DNA of 64,000 nt from Modestobacter roseus. Lineage in GTDB: Bacteria > Actinomycetota > Actinomycetes > Mycobacteriales > Geodermatophilaceae. The DNA lies in the NCBI RefSeq assembly GCF_007994135.1, contig NZ_VLKF01000001.1, positions 4,154,001 to 4,218,000 of the forward strand. The letters run 5' to 3'. The translations under genes were made by a program, and so were the position numbers. Under the pieces are notes generated by a model that was given only the letters and a program-made list of their open reading frames with translations, made no database searches and was not told where the DNA came from. Position 1 is the stretch's first letter; the number at the start of each line of letters is the position of its first letter. Below are positions 16,887-24,294 of the stretch, piece by piece.

Positions 16887-17798
16887 TCATCCCTTCACCG
16901 CGCCCTGCATGATGCCGCCGACGATCTGCTTGCCGAGGATCGCGAAGACGATGAGCACCGGCAGGGTGCCCAGCAGCGTGCCGGCCATGATCACCGCGCG
17001 CTGCGGGACGTAGCCGGAGCCCAGCCCTGCCAGCGCGACCTGCACGGTCGGGTTGGCGGTGGTCAGCGCGATGAGCGGCCAGAAGAACTCGTTCCACGCG
17101 GTGAGGAAGGTGAGCATCGCCAGCACCGCCATCGCCGGGCGGGCCACCGGCAGCACGATCGACCGGAAGATCCGGAAGGTCGACGCGCCGTCGACGCGGC
17201 CGGCCTCCAGCAGCTCGTTGGGCAGCGCGGAGATCAGGAACTGGCGCATGAAGAAGACGCCGAACGCGCTGACCAGGGTGGGCAGGATGACCGCCTGCAG
17301 CTGGTTCACCCACTGCAGCTCGGCGATCATCATGAACAGCGGGATCACCGCCAGCTGGGTGGGCACCATCATCGTGCCGATCACCAGCGCGAGCAGCAGC
17401 CCGCGGCCGCGGAACTGCAGCTTGGCGAAGGCGAACCCGGCCAGCGTGCAGAACAGCACCGTGCCGATCGTGATCGCGCTGGAGACCAGCACCGAGTTCA
17501 GGATGGCCAGTCCGATCGGGGCCTGGTCCAGCGCCAGCCGCATGTTGTCGAAGAAGCTGGCGTTGGGCAGGAACGGCGGCGGGGTCGCCGCGATCTCGGC
17601 GTTGGTGTGCGACCCGGCCACCACGGTCCAGTAGAGGGGGAAGATCGACACCAGCGACACCAGGGTGAGCAGGGTGTACGCCACCGGCCCGGCCTTGCCG
17701 TTCTTCCCGCCGGCGCCCTTGCCGCGGCGCCTGGTGGGCCCGCCGGTGGTCGAGGGTGCCTCGGTCTGCTCCGTGTCCGGGAGAGCGATCGTCGCCAT
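16887..17798 (-). CDS. Sugar ABC importer permease (MalG/CebG-like)
   Basis: 303 residues. After a basic, Gly/Lys-rich cytosolic leader there are six hydrophobic segments starting at VAYTLLTLVSLVSIFPLYWTVV. The carbohydrate-permease EAA loop is ELLEAGRVDGASTFRIFRSIVLPVARPA (about residues 193-220), followed by LTFLTAWNEFFWPLIAL, typical of the MalG subfamily. It starts 10 bases after the other permease gene and forms with it the heterodimeric channel. Confidence 0.93.
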   Translation of the reverse strand: MATIALPDTEQTEAPSTTGGPTRRRGKGAGGKNGKAGPVAYTLLTLVSLVSIFPLYWTVVAGSHTNAEIAATPPPFLPNASFFDNMRLALDQAPIGLAILNSVLVSSAITIGTVLFCTLAGFAFAKLQFRGRGLLLALVIGTMMVPTQLAVIPLFMMIAELQWVNQLQAVILPTLVSAFGVFFMRQFLISALPNELLEAGRVDGASTFRIFRSIVLPVARPAMAVLAMLTFLTAWNEFFWPLIALTTANPTVQVALAGLGSGYVPQRAVIMAGTLLGTLPVLIVFAILGKQIVGGIMQGAVKG

Positions 17799-17807
17799 GC
17801 CCGCCTC

Positions 17808-18791
17808 CTACCGCTCGGCCCGGGAGCGGAGGCGGCCGATCACGGCGTTGACCCCCACGATCACCAGGATGATCAGGAACATCGCCCAGGCGGTGGTGGC
17901 CGCCTGCCCGATGTGGAAGTTGGTCCAGCCCTGCTGGTACATGAGCAGGCCCAGCGTCTGGTACTGGCCCGCGGAGCCACCGCTGGTGGTGCCGTTGCCG
18001 GCGAACAGCAGCGGCTCACCGAACAGCTGCACGGCGCCGATGGTGGAGATGACGACGGTGAACAGGATCGTCGGGCGCAGCGACGGGATGGTCACGTGCA
18101 GGAACTGCTTCCACTTGCTGGCGCCGTCGATCTCCGCGGCCTCGTACAACTCGCCGGGGATCGACTGCATGGCGGCCAGGTAGATCAGCGCGTTGTAGCC
18201 GGTCCAGCGCCAGGTCACGATCACGGCGATCGCGACCTGGCTGCTCACGGTGCCGGCCTCCCAGTCGATCCGGTCCAGGCCGACGGCCTCCAGGCCGGTG
18301 TTGATCAGGCCGTAGTCGCGGCCGAAGAGCTGGGCGAAGACCAGGGTCGCCGCGGCGATGCTCGTCGCGTACGGCATCAGCATCACGGTGCGGAAGAAGG
18401 TCCGGCCGCGGAGCTTGTAGTTGAGCAGGTGGGCCAGGCCCAGGGCCATGCACAGCTGGGGGACCGTGGAGAGGATCCCGATGGTGAGGGTGTTGCGGGC
18501 GGCGTTCCAGAAGAACTCGCTCTCCAGCAGGTTGCGGTAGTTCTCCAGGCCGATGAACTCACCGCCGTTGATGTTGCTCAGGCTCGTGCGGTGCAGCGAG
18601 ATCCAGGCGGTGTAGAGGAACGGGTAGAGGCTGAAGGCGGCGAAGACCAGGAAGAACGGGGCGACGTAGGCGTAGCCCCAGCGGTTCCGGGTGAGCCGCC
18701 GACGCCTGCGGGGGCGGGCGGGGAAGTCGGGCCTGTCGGGTGGGGGTGCGGCGATGGCCGCCTCGCGGACGGTGCCACTCGCGATGGTCAT
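17808..18791 (-). CDS. Sugar ABC importer permease (MalF/CebF-like)
   Basis: 327 residues with the MalF-type opening after a basic leader (YAYVAPFFLVFAAFSLYPFLYTAWISLH) and the periplasmic GLENYRNLLESEFFWNAARNT block. The EAA loop is ELYEAAEIDGASKWKQFLHVTIPSLRPT (about residues 205-232). It is followed by the MalG-type gene and preceded by the binding-protein gene, with a 14-bp hairpin in the 171-base gap between them. Confidence 0.93.
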   Translation of the reverse strand: MTIASGTVREAAIAAPPPDRPDFPARPRRRRRLTRNRWGYAYVAPFFLVFAAFSLYPFLYTAWISLHRTSLSNINGGEFIGLENYRNLLESEFFWNAARNTLTIGILSTVPQLCMALGLAHLLNYKLRGRTFFRTVMLMPYATSIAAATLVFAQLFGRDYGLINTGLEAVGLDRIDWEAGTVSSQVAIAVIVTWRWTGYNALIYLAAMQSIPGELYEAAEIDGASKWKQFLHVTIPSLRPTILFTVVISTIGAVQLFGEPLLFAGNGTTSGGSAGQYQTLGLLMYQQGWTNFHIGQAATTAWAMFLIILVIVGVNAVIGRLRSRAER

Positions 18792-18901
18792 GCGGGGTCC
18801 TGACGGTCGGGTGCGCGGGTCGGGCGGGCGAGGGGTCCTGGCTGGAGGACCCGGCCGGGGCAGCCGGTCCCGCCGCGGGTGCGGTCGGCGGGGCCGGTGC
18901 A

Positions 18902-18934
18902 GGTGCCCGGGAGCGGGAGACGCTCCCGGGCACC
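18902..18934 (-). terminator. intra-operon hairpin between sugar-binding protein and permease genes
   Basis: A 14-bp perfect inverted repeat (18902-18915 with 18921-18934, 5-nt loop) lies 29 bases after the binding-protein stop on the minus strand. It probably gives partial termination or protects the binding-protein mRNA. Nothing else is seen in this 171-base gap. Confidence 0.65.
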
Positions 18935-18962
18935 GCGTCCGGATCGGCGTGCCGAGCGGGGC

Positions 18963-20279
18963 TCAGCCGCCGATGGCCTGCTCGGCCGCCTTCAGCGCGT
19001 CCTCGAACGCCTGGTCGGGGCTCGTCCCACGGGTGGCGATGTCCGTCAGGCCGGTGGTGAAGGCCTCCTGGATCTGGGTGTCGTACGGGCCGATCGGCGT
19101 CCGGCGGATGTTCGCCGCCGACTCACCGAAGATCGCCCCGGTCGGTGCGCCGCTGAAGTACTCGTTCACCGCGTCCTGGACGCCCGGGTCCTCCGCGGCC
19201 TGCTCGCTGGAGGGGAAGTGCGCTGCCTCGGTGAACATCTTCACCTGCTGCTCCGGGGCGGTGAGCCACTCGACCAGGTCCTTGGCGGCCTCGACGTTCG
19301 GGCCGTCGGCCGGGACGCCGAGGAACGAGCCGCCCCAGTTGCTGGCGCCCTCCGCGGCACCCGGCAGCGGGGCGATGTCCCACAGCCCGGCACCGGAGTC
19401 ACCCATCTGGGAGTTGATGTAGCCGAGCATCCAGGCGGGGCAGGCGATCGTGGCGAACGCCCCGTTGGAGAACGCGGCGTTCCACTCGTCACCGAACTGG
19501 CTGAGGTTGGCGGTCAGGCCCTCCTCGGCGGCCTGGCTGGCGTAGCCCCACGCCCGCTCGACGCCCTCGCTCTCCCCCGGGATCGGGTTGCCGTCCTCGT
19601 CGTTGTAGGCGACCTCGCCCTGGTACACCGAGGAGGAGAAGATGCTCGCCGGGCTGTCGACGAAGGCGGCGTCGGACGTGGACTGGTACTGCCGCGCGGC
19701 GTCCAGGTACGCGTCCCAGGTCGGCCACAGCTCGGCCACCTCAGCGCGGTCGGTGGGCAGGCCGGCCTCCTGGAACAGGTCCTTGCGGTAGCACATGGCC
19801 TGCGGGCCGGTGTCGGTGCCGAGGGCGATCGTGGCGCCGTCGGAGGTGGTGGCCTGGCCCCACTTCCAGTCGTAGAAGTTGCCCTCCAGCTCGTCGGCGT
19901 TCTCCTCCTGGCTCCAGTCGACGAACGCGTCGGCGTGGTTGCGCACGACGTCGGCGATGAAGCCGATCTCCAGGGCCTGGATGTCGTCGAGGCCGGAGTT
20001 GGCGGCCAGCCGGGTCTGCAGCGACTTGTAGTAGGCCGCGGACTGGGCGACGTTGTTCTGCTCGATCGTGACGTTGGGGTGCAGCGCCATGTACTCCTCG
20101 TAGAGACCGGCGTTGTCGAAGTCCATCGTGCCGAACGTGCCGACCGTCAGGGTGACGGGCGCGTCCGGGTCGTAGTCGGCGGCAGCAGCGCTGCTGTCGT
20201 CCGAGCCGCAACCGGCAGTCAGCAGGGCTGCGGCCAGCGCCGCCCCGAACACCGCCTTGCCTCGCGTGGAACGGGACAT
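18963..20279 (-). CDS. Sugar-binding lipoprotein of the ABC importer (SBP family 1)
   Basis: 438 residues from ATG 20279, chosen because a perfect AGGAGGT lies six bases upstream. The longer frame to 20387 would run across the operator region. Signal peptide and lipobox LTAGC (Cys about 24) are followed by a type-1 solute-binding fold: VTLTVGTFGTMDF, YKSLQTRLAANSGLDDIQALEIGFIADVV, and the GSFLGVPADGPNVEAAKDLVEWLTAPEQQ C-lobe element. It captures an oligosaccharide at the cell surface. The beta-glucosidase and LacI regulator in the locus suggest cellobiose or another beta-glucoside. Transcription starts from the intergenic region that holds two LacI-type operators. Confidence 0.93.
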   Translation of the reverse strand: MSRSTRGKAVFGAALAAALLTAGCGSDDSSAAAADYDPDAPVTLTVGTFGTMDFDNAGLYEEYMALHPNVTIEQNNVAQSAAYYKSLQTRLAANSGLDDIQALEIGFIADVVRNHADAFVDWSQEENADELEGNFYDWKWGQATTSDGATIALGTDTGPQAMCYRKDLFQEAGLPTDRAEVAELWPTWDAYLDAARQYQSTSDAAFVDSPASIFSSSVYQGEVAYNDEDGNPIPGESEGVERAWGYASQAAEEGLTANLSQFGDEWNAAFSNGAFATIACPAWMLGYINSQMGDSGAGLWDIAPLPGAAEGASNWGGSFLGVPADGPNVEAAKDLVEWLTAPEQQVKMFTEAAHFPSSEQAAEDPGVQDAVNEYFSGAPTGAIFGESAANIRRTPIGPYDTQIQEAFTTGLTDIATRGTSPDQAFEDALKAAEQAIGG

Positions 20280-20336
20280 CTGACCTCCTGAGGAGACCCC
20301 GGGGCGCCTGCTCCGATGCAGGGCCGCTGCGGGGTG

Positions 20337-20350
20337 TGAGAACGCTCTCA
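20337..20350. promoter_or_regulatory. LacI-family operator 1
   Basis: TGAGAACGCTCTCA is a 14-bp inverted repeat with one mismatch, of the form TGAGARCGYTCTCA. Operators with a central CG flanked by GAG/CTC are known for CebR and related LacI regulators of Streptomyces. It lies 58 bases upstream of the sugar-binding protein start. Confidence 0.72.
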
Positions 20351-20424
20351 CGGCTGTGCGGCACAGAGTGGTGTGGGTCACTGTCACGTGTCAAGTAACG
20401 GTTGGGACACGGTGAGGGGGTGTC

Positions 20425-20438
20425 GGAAAGCGCTCTCA
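20425..20438. promoter_or_regulatory. LacI-family operator 2
   Basis: GGAAAGCGCTCTCA matches the ideal palindrome TGAGAGCGCTCTCA at 12 of 14 positions. It lies 43 bases upstream of the LacI gene, 88 bases from operator 1, which suits autoregulation of the regulator and looping across the divergent promoters. Confidence 0.65.
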
Positions 20439-20480
20439 CACGTCACCATGGGGAGACCACCACGCCAGCACGGGAGCCCG

Positions 20481-21503
20481 ATGACCGACACCACCGCGCG
20501 TCCGGCGTCCCCGACGCTGGACGAGGTCGCCGTGCTCGCCGGCGTCTCCCGGGCCACCGTCTCCCGGGTCATCAACGACTCCCCGCGCGTGAGCCCGGAG
20601 GCGCGCGAGGCGGTGCGGTCGGCGGTCGCGCAGCTGCGCTACGTCCCCAACCGGATGGCCCGCAGCCTGGTCACCCGGCGCACCGACACGATCGCGCTGG
20701 TGCTCAACGAGCCCAACACCCAGGTGTTCAGCGACCCGTTCTTCGCCAGCATCGTGCGCGGGGTGTCCGCAACCCTGGCCGACACCGACCTCAACCTGGT
20801 GCTGCTGACCGCCCGCGACGAGCGTGAGCAGCAGAAGATCGGCCGGTACGCCCGCCAGGGCCACGTCGACGGCGTGATCCTGATGTCGGTGCACAGCAAT
20901 GACCCGCTGCCGGAGATCCTCGAGGAGGCCGGCATCCCGCTGGTCCTGTGCGGTCGCCCCTTCGACGGCCGGGACCTCGCCTACGTCGACGCCGACAACT
21001 CCGGCGGCGCCGAGCTGGCCGCCCGGCACCTGCTCAGCACCGGCCGGCGGCGCATCGGCACGGTCACCGGCCCGCTGGACATGATCGCCGGCGTCGACCG
21101 GTTGCACGGCTGGCGCTCGGCGCTGCAGGCCGCCGGCGTGGAGGCCGCACCCCGGATGGTGGCCGAGGGCGACTTCACCGAGGCCGGTGGGGCCCGGGCG
21201 ATGGCCGAGCTGCTGGAGGATGCCCCCGACCTCGACGCGGTGTTCGTCGCCTCCGACCCGATGGCCGTCGGTGCGCTGCGCACCCTGCGGGCGGCGGGCC
21301 GACGGGTGCCCGACGACGTCGCCGTCGTCGGCTTCGACGACGCGGCCGTCGCCGCGGTCTGCGACCCGCCGCTGACCACGGTCGCCCAGCCGCTGGGCGA
21401 CATGACCCCGCTGCTCACCGAGCTGCTGCTGCGCCAGATCGACGGTGAGCGGGCGGAGTCCCGGATTGTCCCGACCCGGCTGGTCCGCCGCGCCTCCGCC
21501 TGA
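20481..21503 (+). CDS. LacI-family repressor of the beta-glucoside locus
   Basis: 340 residues from ATG 20481 (GGGAG upstream). The N-terminal helix-turn-helix and hinge are standard: LDEVAVLAGVSRATVSRVINDSPRVS (about 15-40) and LRYVPNRMARSLVTRRT. The effector domain follows (LVLNEPNTQVFSDPFFASIVRG through VAVVGFDDAAVAAVCDPPLTTVAQP). It is divergent from the sugar importer and shares with it two palindromic operators. By comparison with CebR it would repress the importer and beta-glucosidase until the imported disaccharide binds. Confidence 0.94.
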   Translation: MTDTTARPASPTLDEVAVLAGVSRATVSRVINDSPRVSPEAREAVRSAVAQLRYVPNRMARSLVTRRTDTIALVLNEPNTQVFSDPFFASIVRGVSATLADTDLNLVLLTARDEREQQKIGRYARQGHVDGVILMSVHSNDPLPEILEEAGIPLVLCGRPFDGRDLAYVDADNSGGAELAARHLLSTGRRRIGTVTGPLDMIAGVDRLHGWRSALQAAGVEAAPRMVAEGDFTEAGGARAMAELLEDAPDLDAVFVASDPMAVGALRTLRAAGRRVPDDVAVVGFDDAAVAAVCDPPLTTVAQPLGDMTPLLTELLLRQIDGERAESRIVPTRLVRRASA

Positions 21504-21504
21504 C

Positions 21505-21625
21505 GAAGGACCCCCTCGCCCCCCACCGCTCGCAAGCTCGCGGCGGGCCCCTGCGAGGGGGCCGTTCCATCGAGTCACCTGGCTCGCGGCGGTCCCCGGC
21601 GAGGGGTCGTTCCAGCGGGTCACCT
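21505..21625. repeat. copy 2 of the dispersed palindromic repeat with a partial second unit
   Basis: Directly after the LacI stop. The arm CCCCCTCGC pairs with GCGAGGGGG about 45 bases later, with an inner near-palindrome CCCACCG/CGGCGGG. The right end (GGCCGTTCCATCGAGTCACC) is echoed about 50 bases downstream as GTCGTTCCAGCGGGTCACC, a partial tandem copy. The hairpin may also terminate LacI transcription. Confidence 0.85.
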
Positions 21626-21657
21626 CGCGTCGAAACGCGCGGGACACACGCCGTGTC

Positions 21658-21663
21658 TAGGTT
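21658..21663 (+). promoter_or_regulatory. -10 element, leaderless start of the cpATP-grasp operon
   Basis: TAGGTT six bases before ATG 21670, with no ribosome-binding site; transcription would begin at or next to the start codon. Confidence 0.5.
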
Positions 21664-21669
21664 CGTCGC

Positions 21670-23346
21670 ATGGCGGACCTCTTCGACGGCTACCCCCTCG
21701 GGCAGCAGTGGGACGAGATGTTCTCGGCCCCGTCGCAGCCACGCCCGCCCTACACCGGGCTCTTCGGCTCGCTGCAGCCGATGTCGGGCGAGGAGCTCGC
21801 CGCCCGCGCGGACGTGCTGTCCCAGACCTACCGCGACGCCGGGGTCACCTTCGCGCACGCCGGTGAGGAGCAGCCCTTCCCGCTGGACATCGTGCCGCGG
21901 GTGATCGGTGCGGGGGAGTGGTCGCTCATCGAGCGCGGGGTGGCCCAGCGGGTGCACGCGCTGGAGGCGTTCCTGGCCGACGTGTACGGCGCCGGCCAGG
22001 TGTTCGCCGACGGGATCGTGCCGCGCAGCGTCGTCACCACCAGCGCCCACTTCCACCGCGCCGCGCACGGGCTGGTGCCGCCCAACGGCGTCCGCCTGCA
22101 CGTCAGCGGCATCGACCTGGTGCGCGACGAGGCCGGCGACTTCCGGGTGCTGGAGGACAACCTCCGCTCGCCGTCCGGCGTCAGCTACGTGATCACGAAC
22201 CGGGCGGCGATGAGCCAGGTGCTGCCCGAGCTGTTCGCCGACCACCGGATCCTGCCGGTGTCGGACTACCCGGGCCGGCTGCTGGCCGCGCTGAAGGCCT
22301 CCGCCCCGCCGTCGGTCGCCGATCCCACGGTCGTGCTGCTGACCCCCGGCGTCTACAACTCCGCCTACTTCGAGCACGCGCTGCTGGCCCGCCAGATGGG
22401 CGTCGAACTCGTCGAGGGCCGGGACCTGGTCTGCTCCGGCGGGCAGGTGAGCATGCGGACGACGGACGGGCAGCAGCGCGTCGACGTCATCTACCGGCGG
22501 ATCGACGACGAGTTCCTCGACCCCGTGCACTTCCGGTCCGACTCGGTGATCGGCTGCGCCGGGGTGCTCAACGCGGCCCGGGCCGGGCGGGTGACCATCG
22601 CCAACGCAGTGGGCAACGGCGTCGCCGACGACAAGCTGCTCTACACCTGGGTGCCCGACCTGATCCGGTACTACCTCGCCGAGGAGCCGGTGCTGGCCAA
22701 CGCCGAGACGCACCGGCTGGACGACCCCGACGTCGTCGAGTGGGTGCTGGCCAACCTCGACCGGCTGGTGCTGAAGCCGGTCGACGGCTCGGGCGGCAAG
22801 GGCATCGTGATCGGCCCGCGGGCCGACGAACGGACCCTCGAGGAGCTGGCGGAGAAGGTGCGCGCCGCCCCGCGGGACTGGATCGCACAGAAGCCGATCG
22901 GCCTGTCGACGTCGCCCACGTTGATCAACGGCCGGATCGCCCCGCGCCACGTCGACCTGCGGCCGTTCGCGGTCAACGACGGCTCCGACGTCTGGGTGCT
23001 CCCCGGCGGGTTGACCCGGGTGGCGCTGCCGGAGGGCGAGCTGGTGGTCAACTCCAGCCAGGGCGGCGGCTCGAAGGACACCTGGGTGATCACCCCGCCC
23101 CGGCGGGTGGCCGAGCCGGCACCCGAGCACGACGTCACCCGGATCGAGTTCACCACCGCCGACCTGCCGGCCGACCCGCCCGCGCAGGACCCGGGGCCAC
23201 CCAACGACAACGCGCTGGCCCAGTCCCAGCAACAGCAGCAGTCGAAGGACCCCGCACCCCTCAGCCCTCGCGAGCTCGGGCCGAGCCTCTGGGCGGGGCC
23301 GACGGCTGGTGGCGCTGCTCCGGGCGGCGGTGGCTGCGCATGCTGA
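21670..23346 (+). CDS. Circularly permuted ATP-grasp protein (DUF404/DUF407 type)
   Basis: 558 residues. The body (about 1-480) matches circularly permuted type 2 ATP-grasp proteins: IVPRVIGAGEWSLIERGVAQRVHALEAFLAD, LHVSGIDLVRDEAGDFRVLEDNLRSPSGVSYV, LKPVDGSGGKGIVIGPRA (nucleotide-binding loop) and a final VDLRPFAVNDGSDVWVLPGGLTRVAL. ATP-grasp enzymes of this class are predicted to form amide bonds, but the substrate is unknown. It is the first gene of a conserved trio with alpha-E and transglutaminase-like proteins and overlaps the next gene by 7 bases. The last roughly 35 residues after a Gln-rich stretch appear to derive from the dispersed intergenic repeat. Confidence 0.88.
   Translation: MADLFDGYPLGQQWDEMFSAPSQPRPPYTGLFGSLQPMSGEELAARADVLSQTYRDAGVTFAHAGEEQPFPLDIVPRVIGAGEWSLIERGVAQRVHALEAFLADVYGAGQVFADGIVPRSVVTTSAHFHRAAHGLVPPNGVRLHVSGIDLVRDEAGDFRVLEDNLRSPSGVSYVITNRAAMSQVLPELFADHRILPVSDYPGRLLAALKASAPPSVADPTVVLLTPGVYNSAYFEHALLARQMGVELVEGRDLVCSGGQVSMRTTDGQQRVDVIYRRIDDEFLDPVHFRSDSVIGCAGVLNAARAGRVTIANAVGNGVADDKLLYTWVPDLIRYYLAEEPVLANAETHRLDDPDVVEWVLANLDRLVLKPVDGSGGKGIVIGPRADERTLEELAEKVRAAPRDWIAQKPIGLSTSPTLINGRIAPRHVDLRPFAVNDGSDVWVLPGGLTRVALPEGELVVNSSQGGGSKDTWVITPPRRVAEPAPEHDVTRIEFTTADLPADPPAQDPGPPNDNALAQSQQQQQSKDPAPLSPRELGPSLWAGPTAGGAAPGGGGCAC
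23243..23306 (+). repeat. diverged dispersed-repeat copy inside the cpATP-grasp coding end
   Basis: The coding DNA GAAGGACCCC...CCTCGCGAGCTCGGG...GGGCGGGGCCGACGG follows the same layout as the intergenic element at 21505 and 25186, starting with the identical GAAGGACCCC. It encodes the tail SKDPAPLSPRELGPSLWAGP. Confidence 0.5.
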
Positions 23347-24290
23347 GCCGGATCGCGGAGTCGCTGTTCTGGATCGGCCGGTACATCGAGCGGGCCGACG
23401 ACACCGCCCGCATCCTCGACGTGCACACCCAGCGGCTGGTCGAGGACCCGTGGATCGACGAACGCCGGGCCTGCGCGAACCTGCTGGCGCTGATGGGCGC
23501 GCCCTGCCCGGAGTCCGAGGCGGACACCGAGCGGGTGCTGGCCACCCTGGCGTTCGACCGGGCCAGCCCCAGCTCGATCGTCGGCGCGCTCTCCGCGGCC
23601 CGGGAGAACGCCCGCGGCGCTCGGGAGGTGCTGTCGGCGGAGATCTGGGAGTCGCTCAACGTCACCCACAACGCGCTGCCCCAGCAGCGCACCATGGCCC
23701 GCCGCTACGGCCCGCACTCGTTGTTCCGGTTCGTCCGCGAGCGCTCGGCGATGGTGTTCGGGCTGGCCGACGCCACGATGAGCCGGGACGAGAGCTGGCT
23801 GTTCCTCATCCTCGGCCGGTCGCTGGAGCGCGTCGACATGACCGCGCGGATGCTCTCCACCCGCGTGCTGGCCGGTGACTCGGCGCCGTCCTGGACGCTG
23901 GTGCTGCGCTCGACCGGCGCCTACGAGCCCTACCTGCGCACCTACCGCGGTGCGGTGAACTCCAGTCGGGCCGCGGAGTTCCTGCTGCTGGACCGGCTCT
24001 TCCCCCGTTCGGTGTTCGCCGCGCTGGAGCAGGCCGAGGGGTGCCTGGCCGAGCTGGAGCGGGCCAACGTGCGGGAGGGCCACCGGATCGGCGTCGCCGG
24101 CGAGGCGCACCGGATCGTGGGCCGGGCCCGGACGATGCTGGAGTTCATGCGGACCGACGAGATCCTGGCGACCCTGCCGGCCCGCCTCGACGAGCTGCAG
24201 CGGATGAGCTCCTCCGCCAGCGAGGCGGTCACCGGCCGGTTCTTCACCGAGCAGGCGCCCCAGGTGTGGGTGCCCGAGGGGGCGGTCTGA
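23340..24290 (+). CDS. Alpha-E domain protein (DUF403)
   Basis: 316 residues from ATG 23340, overlapping the cpATP-grasp stop by 7 bases. It opens with MLSRIAESLFWIGRYIERADDTARILDV, the invariant start of alpha-E proteins, and is almost entirely helical. Other conserved points are SLNVTHNAL, FFRFVRERS-like SLFRFVRERSAMVFGLADATMSRDESWLFLILGRSLERVDMTARML and SVFAALEQAEGCLAEL. The family has no established activity. It is nearly always encoded beside DUF404 ATP-grasp and transglutaminase-like genes, as here, and is thought to be a partner of the ligase. Confidence 0.93.
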   Translation: MLSRIAESLFWIGRYIERADDTARILDVHTQRLVEDPWIDERRACANLLALMGAPCPESEADTERVLATLAFDRASPSSIVGALSAARENARGAREVLSAEIWESLNVTHNALPQQRTMARRYGPHSLFRFVRERSAMVFGLADATMSRDESWLFLILGRSLERVDMTARMLSTRVLAGDSAPSWTLVLRSTGAYEPYLRTYRGAVNSSRAAEFLLLDRLFPRSVFAALEQAEGCLAELERANVREGHRIGVAGEAHRIVGRARTMLEFMRTDEILATLPARLDELQRMSSSASEAVTGRFFTEQAPQVWVPEGAV

Positions 24291-24294
24291 GCCG

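Noticed and set aside
15642-18803. 1053-codon open frame on the plus strand across the sugar importer genes
   Set aside because: Antisense to three well-recognised ABC transporter genes; composition is Gly/Arg/Gln/His-rich noise.
20280-20387. Longer start for the sugar-binding protein at 20387
   Set aside because: It would cross an operator and the perfect AGGAGGT site that belongs to ATG 20279, and would bury the signal peptide.
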